From: a virus
Strand: one strand, 5' to 3'
DNA: 34,585 nt
IMG/VR virus record: IMGVR_UViG_3300021165_000457
Coordinates: 1-34,585 of that record
Part shown: piece after piece, positions 28,972 through 34,585 of the stretch
How the letters are laid out: the number at the start of each line of letters is the position of its first letter
Numbering within the stretch: position 1 is the first letter of the stretch
Program-made: the position numbers and the translations under genes
The notes under the pieces: generated by a model
What the model was told of the DNA's origin: nothing
Database searches by the model: none
Seen by the model: the letters and a program-made list of their open reading frames with translations, nothing else

Positions 28972-29447
28972 TACTCTTTTGTAAAGTACAACTGACTTTC
29001 TTTAATTCGTCTTTTTGTCAATCCATCTATAACACGACCGCCAGCCTTATTCCACTTAATAAACTCTTTTGCTATATTTCCATCGTTAGGATTTGCATTT
29101 ACAAACCTTAATAATCTTGAATCGCCTAAACCCTCTGGAATATTGTCTTGATCAATATCGCTTCCAACGTTAAAAGCAAATGAAACTAAAGCATTAAACT
29201 GATTTTGATTTATAGTTGAAGTTACTAAACTATCTACATCTTTTGCAAACATATCAGCAACTACTTTTAACATCACAAATGCAGTACCTTGTGTTATTGG
29301 TGCATCTCGCATAGTAACTTTACGCCCACTAGGATAAAACGTATTTCCGTAGCCAATCGTTGGCACTCCAGCACTACACAAATAAGGCTTTAATCTCAAA
29401 CCCTCAAACTCACAAATTAACAAATAACCTTTATTATCTAGTTTCAT
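28971..29447 (-). CDS. GH24 lysozyme-type endolysin (158 aa)
   Basis: The catalytic arrangement E15-x8-C24-x5-T30 is visible in CEFEGLRLKPYLCSAGVPTI and GYGNTFY, the classical T4/P21 lysozyme triad with Cys in place of Asp as in many phages. Later conserved parts: NQNQFNALVSFAFNVGSDI and LRFVNANPNDGNIAKEFIKW, then NKAGGRVIDGLTKRRIKE. No signal peptide is seen, so it depends on the holin for release. Overlaps holin-like gene by 4 bp. Confidence 0.9.
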   Translation of the reverse strand: MKLDNKGYLLICEFEGLRLKPYLCSAGVPTIGYGNTFYPSGRKVTMRDAPITQGTAFVMLKVVADMFAKDVDSLVTSTINQNQFNALVSFAFNVGSDIDQDNIPEGLGDSRLLRFVNANPNDGNIAKEFIKWNKAGGRVIDGLTKRRIKESQLYFTKE

Positions 29448-29695
29448 AATTGTTCATCTTTATTAGTTGGTAAATTTGTATAACTGTTACTTTTTATTTG
29501 TTGCTGTAAATCGATGCCTAAACAAGCTGCTGAATATCCTAAAAAAGCAATTACTACAAACTCTTTAACATCGATTAAAGGAAATAATATAGGTAAAAAT
29601 ACATAAATAATCATAGAATGAAACGATACAAAAGCCATCAATCGCTTATGCGCCCATTTGCCGTTTATCTTTAATGTATCATTTATCAATTTCAC
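29444..29695 (-). CDS. Holin-like two-segment membrane protein (83 aa)
   Basis: Two hydrophobic segments, RLMAFVSFHSMIIYVFLPIL and EFVVIAFLGYSAACLGIDL, with a hydrophilic C-terminal tail. Position directly before the endolysin (4-bp overlap) is typical of a holin, which opens the inner membrane at the set time. No named family recognised. Confidence 0.6.
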   Translation of the reverse strand: MKLINDTLKINGKWAHKRLMAFVSFHSMIIYVFLPILFPLIDVKEFVVIAFLGYSAACLGIDLQQQIKSNSYTNLPTNKDEQL

Positions 29696-30030
29696 TTGTT
29701 ACGCTCTTTTTTATACAAAGTCTTTTCATCTCTATTTGGTACAACTACAGTATTAAATAAATAAGTACTAAACATTCCTATCAAGAAAATAAATACTGGT
29801 TTTACAACTGAATTAAGGTATCTATTTTCAGCTTTTTCTAGTTCCATAGCACGAACCCTTTCAGGTAAATTATCGACTTTGTTTAATATAATTTTTAAGG
29901 TAGTGTTTATATCAACCATACCTATATTTATATCGTCTAACCGTTTCTTAAACTCTTTTTCGTGTCTGTCTAATGATTGTATATCTTTATCTAGTTGCAT
30001 GAATTTAACTGCTAATTCTTTATCGGTCAT
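29692..30030 (-). CDS. Coiled-coil protein with C-terminal membrane anchor (112 aa)
   Basis: An N-terminal helical coiled coil (KELAVKFMQLDKDIQSLDRH and EFKKRLDDINIGMVDINTTL), then a transmembrane helix VFIFLIGMFSTYLFNTVVVP and a basic tail. This XhlA-like arrangement is often found next to holin and endolysin genes. It overlaps the holin-like gene by 4 bp. A holin partner or antiholin role is inferred. Confidence 0.5.
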   Translation of the reverse strand: MTDKELAVKFMQLDKDIQSLDRHEKEFKKRLDDINIGMVDINTTLKIILNKVDNLPERVRAMELEKAENRYLNSVVKPVFIFLIGMFSTYLFNTVVVPNRDEKTLYKKERNK

Positions 30031-30070
30031 TTTGCTTGTCTATTAATTGTGGTATTTTTATGTAAATGTA

Positions 30071-30424
30071 TTATTTTTTTAGTTGTGTATAGATTTCTTT
30101 ACCGATAAAAAATAAAATCAATGCAATATTTGTATAAAACACATAGTTATTATTCCAAAGCATAAAACATACTACAGAACCTAAACAACCCCCAACACCA
30201 CTCCAACGAATATCATTCCAATCTGTTTTACCTTCAAAGAATTTAGACTGTAACCATTCCCAAAAGAAACCCATACAAAAAGTAATAAAAGTAACTGCGT
30301 AAACTCCAACCACTTTATTAATAAGTGAATATTTGTTAAAGTCTGTTAGGCTTGTTAAATTGTACCCTATGCAATACCCTACGATTAAATGTAGGTAGTA
30401 TCGTGATGTTATAAATTTGTTCAT
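30071..30424 (-). CDS. Multi-pass membrane protein (117 aa)
   Basis: About three hydrophobic helices: SRYYLHLIVGYCIGYNLTSL, VGVYAVTFITFCMGFFWEWL and CLGSVVCFMLWNNNYVFYTN followed by IALILFFIGK. WEW and DWNDIRWSGVGGCLGSV recall small membrane proteins of Bacteroidota phage lysis regions. It may be a second holin. Overlap of 4 bp with the next gene. Confidence 0.5.
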   Translation of the reverse strand: MNKFITSRYYLHLIVGYCIGYNLTSLTDFNKYSLINKVVGVYAVTFITFCMGFFWEWLQSKFFEGKTDWNDIRWSGVGGCLGSVVCFMLWNNNYVFYTNIALILFFIGKEIYTQLKK

Positions 30425-30849
30425 AATTTAAAAATATTAGTTGGTAATTCGTTTTTATATGTTCCTTTTATTTTATGCCTTAATACGTTTAAGAATGTTA
30501 GTCGCATTAACAACCAACGCTCGATTATTAGTTTAGGGTTGTAATTCAAAGCTATCATTATACAAATAAACTCATTATCTATTTCTTTGCCTACATATCC
30601 CTTGCTGTTTCTCCAATCGTGTATAAATGCTCCTACTTCAAAGATAGTTATTGGATTTCTTTCATTTAAAAAAGTAGCTCCATCGTAGCTAAATTTATGC
30701 ATTATAAAATCAACCCAAGCATCGGCAAACAGTTCTTTTATTGGGTGTATTTTAGGTAATACTTTTAACTCCTGAATCATAAAGTTATGCCCTGTCTTTA
30801 ACTGGTCTTCACTAAACTGATTGAAGTATTTACCTATACTAATTCCCAT
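30421..30849 (-). CDS. DUF1353-like protein (142 aa)
   Basis: GAFIHDWRNSKGYVGKEIDN followed by EFICIMIALNYNPKLIIERW has the HD-x..D-x-F arrangement of DUF1353-type phage proteins, then helix LLMRLTFLNVLRHKIKGTYK. The match is from memory. His and Asp residues could bind metal. Located between the tail and lysis genes, perhaps a tail-tip or cell-wall-related enzyme. Confidence 0.45.
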   Translation of the reverse strand: MGISIGKYFNQFSEDQLKTGHNFMIQELKVLPKIHPIKELFADAWVDFIMHKFSYDGATFLNERNPITIFEVGAFIHDWRNSKGYVGKEIDNEFICIMIALNYNPKLIIERWLLMRLTFLNVLRHKIKGTYKNELPTNIFKL

Positions 30850-31223
30850 TGTGCGCCCCTTACTGCTTCTAAATTATTTATAAGCAAATGACCTAACTGC
30901 GTATATTTTTTACGTCTAAAAGCACCTGTTTCAGTTATAGTGTACATCAAATCTAAATTATCAGTCAATGTATCAGCTTCAATAAAAGTCATAACTCTTG
31001 AATGACTGCGAATGTTTTGAATACTTGTAAAAGTTTCTACTACAGTTCCACCGTTACCGTCAGGCACTTCTGCTGTATAAGGTAATTCAATCCATTCTTG
31101 AATTGACAAAGTATAAGTTTCAGCCTCGTCATTTCTTGAGGTGTTTGTAATTTTTGCAAAAACGATAGCTGTTAAAGTTGGATTAACTAAATCGTACGGT
31201 ACTTGTGTTGTTGTTTTTATCAT
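30834..31223 (-). CDS. Hypothetical beta-rich structural protein (129 aa)
   Basis: Beta-strand patterns (NPTLTAIVFAKITNTSRNDE, ETYTLSIQEWIELPYTAEVP) with DGNGGTVVETFTSI. No family recognised. Its upstream sequence contains ACGTTATACTAAACACAATG, a weak relative of the 32-bp late element. Follows the LamG protein, so likely a virion or tail-accessory protein. Confidence 0.5.
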   Translation of the reverse strand: MIKTTTQVPYDLVNPTLTAIVFAKITNTSRNDEAETYTLSIQEWIELPYTAEVPDGNGGTVVETFTSIQNIRSHSRVMTFIEADTLTDNLDLMYTITETGAFRRKKYTQLGHLLINNLEAVRGAQWELV

Positions 31224-31228
31224 TGTGT

Positions 31229-31939
31229 TTAGTATAACGTGTTATAAATATCTGTTACTTCGGATGCACTCAATTCTCGATTGTTCCAAATTCTTGTTTG
31301 GTCTAATCTACCGTTTAAATATCCTGCCCCTGTATTTCCTTGTCTGCCAAAAACAATACCTGCTGCTGTGTTTGCCATTCCTGTATAAGTACCTGATGCT
31401 AAATTTCCAAAAGTTGTAATTTCTATTGCATTTAAATAGGCTTTTAAACCTGTTCTTGCTGTTATTCCTGTTCCTCCGTTTGATGTGATTGTAACCATTT
31501 GCCAAACGTTTGTCGCTAAAGTTATACTAAACGCTTTACCTACGGTGTTCGCTGTTGTTCCACCAGAATAGATACTAAAAGTAAGTGTTGATAAAGTAAT
31601 ATTATAGGATAATTGATACTCAATAAAACTTGCATTTCTTTTATTTATTAATAATCCTGAAACTCCTGATGTATTAACAAAAACCCACATATTTATTGAA
31701 AACGGATTTGTTCCGAAGCTTAAAAAGTCTATAGGAACTGTGTCAGGAACACTTATTAAAGATGAAGAACCGTTAAATGTTGCACTATTACCAACTTTAC
31801 CAGCGTTTGCATAACTTATATTAGTACTCGTTCCATTTTGTGAATTTATTAAATCATTTGCATTAGTATCAAATGGATAATGTGCAACTTGATTTACTAG
31901 GTAAGGGTCTGATTGTATTAATTGTCTGTAGTAGCTCAT
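31229..31939 (-). CDS. LamG/concanavalin-A-like lectin protein (236 aa)
   Basis: Most of the protein is a LamG/laminin-G jelly-roll: VNQVAHYPFDTNANDLINSQ, NSATFNGSSSLISVPDTVPI, FSINMWVFVNTSGVSGLLIN, NVWQMVTITSNGGTGITART, LKAYLNAIEITTF, and the ending NGRLDQTRIWNNRELSASEV. Such domains bind sugars or proteins. Next to the fibre gene, it probably takes part in adsorption or is a fibre-associated protein. No signal peptide. Confidence 0.75.
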   Translation of the reverse strand: MSYYRQLIQSDPYLVNQVAHYPFDTNANDLINSQNGTSTNISYANAGKVGNSATFNGSSSLISVPDTVPIDFLSFGTNPFSINMWVFVNTSGVSGLLINKRNASFIEYQLSYNITLSTLTFSIYSGGTTANTVGKAFSITLATNVWQMVTITSNGGTGITARTGLKAYLNAIEITTFGNLASGTYTGMANTAAGIVFGRQGNTGAGYLNGRLDQTRIWNNRELSASEVTDIYNTLY

Positions 31940-31942
31940 AAC

Positions 31943-34585
31943 TTAAGGTTTTACTATCCAATATTCAACTCTAGAACCTGAAACCCATTCTGCATAAATA
32001 ATATTTAAAACTGATACAGTATAAGCACCTGTACCTAATTTAACCCAACCAGCTGGATATGTTGGTTCAACTGATTTGTTAGAATATATCTTTTGAACAA
32101 CTCCTATTTTAGCCGTTCCTAAACTATCTGTTATATCTAAGGCTGTAGGACTTGTAAAAGTATTATAAATTTGAGGCGTTGCAAATGAAATAACCGCCCC
32201 TGTTGTAGCTACTGAGAAAGGTTGTTTAGTGTCTAATTGCGTCTGAATAGAACTTGTTGTGCCTTTAACATTTATTAATTCATTAGGACTTGCAAAAGTT
32301 CCTGTGTCCAAGCCGCTTATTTGTCCGCTTGATTCAACTATTAATATTCTTTGAACTCCAGTTGAAGGCATTGTAAGTAATGAAGAAAAAGTTTTTGCTC
32401 CTGCAATTGTTTCAGCACCTGTATTGTTTACTTTACCATTCAATTGAGTTTGAATAGAACTAGTTGCATCGTTAACAGTTTCTTGAGCATCTGTTTGATA
32501 ACGTTTGTTTACGCTATCAGCTATGTCATCAGTTGTTAAAACAACAACTCCTGTTTGACCGTTTACGCTTACTACACCAGTTGGAAATGTAGTTATTACT
32601 TCACATAAATGACTATTTTCAGTATGCATAGTTATTGTTTTACTGCTATTAATAACGTAAAACCTAACTGCAAGCCTATCAGTCGCAAGCAATACAGTAT
32701 AGGGTACTGCTAATGCTGAAAAATATAAATCAATAGATGTACCACCCGTAATATATTCTGGAGTTGCTGAATTTGATGCTAATAATGTTAATGTAGCACC
32801 ATCGTATTTATACAATTCAATATAAAATCTAGGACTTCCCCCGTTTGAATTAGCACTAAAATACGTTTCAAAATTCCAATTTCCTGCTGGTATTATTAAT
32901 CTATTAGGGTCTGCAACGTCTGTTAAAAACTGCGCAATATATCCGTTTGTACTTATGGCAAAATCTGTTCCTGTTCCAATTACGGGAACGCTATTCATTT
33001 CTTTATAAGCATTTCCCCCAATATTACCTTGACTAACACTACCATTTAAGTAATATGTTAAAGAACCATTACCGCCTCCTGAAATAATTTGCAACTCCCA
33101 AACCGCTGCAGTACTTGTAGCGTCTTTACAAATATAAAGGTCTCCGTTATCTAAAATCCAACGACTACCTACAACAAATCCTTTTGTACTATCGTCTGTT
33201 GCCGTTGGTGTAATTGCAAAGTTATATTTTGTTTCACGTACAGTAAATCCATCTTGCTCTAATACATACAATGTACCCGCTTCCCACTTGTACTCGTAAT
33301 CAATTGAACATTTTAAAGCTATTCCTTTTGCACCTCCTCGACCTGCATCAGTAACTCCTTTTATTAATCGAGAACCGTTATCCATAAATACACCATCGCC
33401 ATCGGAAACTAATATATCTTCGCCATCTGTTTCATTTCCTAATACTAAAGTTTCTGCTAATGTTTGAGAACCACCGCCCCCTGTAGCATTTACAATAGGA
33501 TTTAAAGGATCGGTATTATCTACAGTTACATTCGTACCCGCTACAACTGAATCAATTTTACCATCATACAATTCAGTAAAATTAGCTATACCATGACAAG
33601 TCATTGCTAAATAGGTACTTCCTTGTCTAGCAAATACTAACGATTGTATTGCTGTATCATCTCCTCTAGTTGCTCCAATTTCCCAGCAATTATTATACCA
33701 CAAAAATTTAAGACTATTTACACTTCTAGCAATAGTATTTGCTGCACCTGAGTTATAATTATAAGAACAGTTGAGAGACATATATATGGCTCTATCATCT
33801 CCTGAGGTACAAGAAATAGTTAGGGTATTTGAAATTAATCCTGCGTTTGTACAAACTGTATTTGCAAATGTTGCGGATGAGTTGGAATTAAAAGTTAATA
33901 CTGCTGTTCCATTCTTACGAATAACTAAACATTCTGTTCCTGTATTTGCAGTATCATATGTTAAATAACCAGTATTTGTATACCTATAATCGGTTGATTG
34001 TACACTATTTGTAAATATAGCTAATCCTGCACATGTTATATTTAATCGTTGATTATTACCATTTGTATATACACTAAATCCATTTCCAGTTGTAGACCAT
34101 ATTGCCATATCTTTTGTAGTATTACCTACCAAAGAACCAATACTACCCACATATCCAAAATCAGTTCCTTGACTTCTAAATGCTATATTATTACCCCATC
34201 CTGTTGCATTGGCTCCATCGAGATATAAGTTACTATAAGAAGTTGATGAAAATATTCCAGATGCTCCACATACAACACCCGACGTACATAGTGTACCACC
34301 AATTGTTACTGATCCACTTACATCTTGAATGCAAGAATCATAAAGATGATCACCTCCACCACTCTTTGCAATATAGTTACAAGTTAAAGTTGTCTCACTA
34401 CCCAATGTTGCTGCTCTTGGTCCTGACATTAATAAACCTCCAGAATAACCAATAGTTGATGGGTTACTATATATCCATCTATTACATAAGCTATCCCATA
34501 ACATAGAACCAGTTATTCCGGCAGAACTTCCACTATCTTGTACCGCCAAACCTGCAAATCTCACAATTGGGTTTGCAGTGTTAAG
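31943..34585 (-). CDS. Tail fibre/receptor-binding protein, open at window end (at least 880 codons)
   Basis: The frame is open to 34585 (codons L N T A N P I before the GTG at 34564), so it is 5'-incomplete here, and it stops at 31943. It has fibre features: Gly/Ser/Thr/Asn-rich, repeated units such as RLNITCAGLAIFTNSVQ and TYLAMTCHGIANFTEL, a glycine-rich hinge (ATGGGGSQTLAETLVLGNET), and a C-terminal part with FTSPTALDITDSLGTAKIGV. It would bind the host surface. Closing the circle gives an in-frame join to codons 1-54 at 162..1. Confidence 0.75.
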   Translation of the reverse strand, partial: LNTANPIVRFAGLAVQDSGSSAGITGSMLWDSLCNRWIYSNPSTIGYSGGLLMSGPRAATLGSETTLTCNYIAKSGGGDHLYDSCIQDVSGSVTIGGTLCTSGVVCGASGIFSSTSYSNLYLDGANATGWGNNIAFRSQGTDFGYVGSIGSLVGNTTKDMAIWSTTGNGFSVYTNGNNQRLNITCAGLAIFTNSVQSTDYRYTNTGYLTYDTANTGTECLVIRKNGTAVLTFNSNSSATFANTVCTNAGLISNTLTISCTSGDDRAIYMSLNCSYNYNSGAANTIARSVNSLKFLWYNNCWEIGATRGDDTAIQSLVFARQGSTYLAMTCHGIANFTELYDGKIDSVVAGTNVTVDNTDPLNPIVNATGGGGSQTLAETLVLGNETDGEDILVSDGDGVFMDNGSRLIKGVTDAGRGGAKGIALKCSIDYEYKWEAGTLYVLEQDGFTVRETKYNFAITPTATDDSTKGFVVGSRWILDNGDLYICKDATSTAAVWELQIISGGGNGSLTYYLNGSVSQGNIGGNAYKEMNSVPVIGTGTDFAISTNGYIAQFLTDVADPNRLIIPAGNWNFETYFSANSNGGSPRFYIELYKYDGATLTLLASNSATPEYITGGTSIDLYFSALAVPYTVLLATDRLAVRFYVINSSKTITMHTENSHLCEVITTFPTGVVSVNGQTGVVVLTTDDIADSVNKRYQTDAQETVNDATSSIQTQLNGKVNNTGAETIAGAKTFSSLLTMPSTGVQRILIVESSGQISGLDTGTFASPNELINVKGTTSSIQTQLDTKQPFSVATTGAVISFATPQIYNTFTSPTALDITDSLGTAKIGVVQKIYSNKSVEPTYPAGWVKLGTGAYTVSVLNIIYAEWVSGSRVEYWIVKP

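Noticed and set aside
31200-31230. Fourth copy of the 32-bp late element before the 129-aa gene
   Set aside because: Only ACGTTATAC matches; the ACAAAA part and spacing are missing and it lies in the end of the LamG gene.
1-34585. CRISPR array, tRNA, integrase, repressor, attachment site
   Set aside because: I looked for regular spacers, cloverleaf signs, a tyrosine/serine recombinase and CI-like repressor and saw none.

Overview
The window looks like one complete, circularly permuted genome of a tailed (siphovirus-like) phage of a Bacteroidota host, most likely Flavobacteriia. It is strongly A+T rich. The early promoters carry the Bacteroidota -7 box TAnnTTTG, there are no clear Shine-Dalgarno sites, and the structural proteins resemble Bacteroidota phage families. 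Every gene I can support lies on the minus strand, so transcription runs from high to low coordinates. The two window ends both lie in a tail-fibre gene. The N-terminal 54 codons (162..1) join in frame to the reading frame that enters at 34585, so closing the circle would give one ~934-aa fibre gene.

Early/middle region (about 28133 down to 16079): small hypothetical genes often joined by ATGA overlaps, a C5-cytosine methyltransferase (26537..27502), an HNH endonuclease, an SSB-like protein with an acidic tail (22578..23261), a primase/SF3 helicase (19765..22158), an SNF2-type helicase, a VRR-NUC nuclease, a MerR-like HTH protein, a phage sigma factor (17345..17818), a lipoprotein, and a ParB - FkbM methyltransferase - TET/JBP-like oxygenase cluster leading into terminase. 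Four early genes have a structured leader between promoter and start codon. In each, a hairpin loop is complementary to a segment at the mRNA 5' end (pseudoknot or kissing loops). In the three replication-type genes the hairpin ends 16-17 nt before the ATG.

Late region (14610 down to 1, then 34585 down to 28221): small and large terminase, a tail assembly chaperone with a probable -1 frameshift extension, neck and tail genes, tape measure, protease-scaffold, major capsid, major tail protein, portal, connector, fibre, a LamG protein, holin-like proteins, a GH24 endolysin and a unimolecular-spanin candidate, ending at a terminator (28164..28197). Tail genes come before head genes, which is unusual. 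Three late transcription/translation units start with the same 32-bp element, ACAAAA-N10-ACGTTATATTARTATG, ending in the start codon. The phage sigma factor is an obvious candidate to read it.

Most notable: the four leader RNAs (including one before the SSB-like gene, recalling T4 gene 32 autoregulation); the candidate DNA hypermodification route (C5 methyltransferase, TET/JBP-like oxygenase, FkbM, ParB); and the 32-bp late element paired with a phage sigma factor. I saw no integrase, repressor, DNA polymerase, tRNA or CRISPR array, which suggests a lytic phage using the host polymerase.
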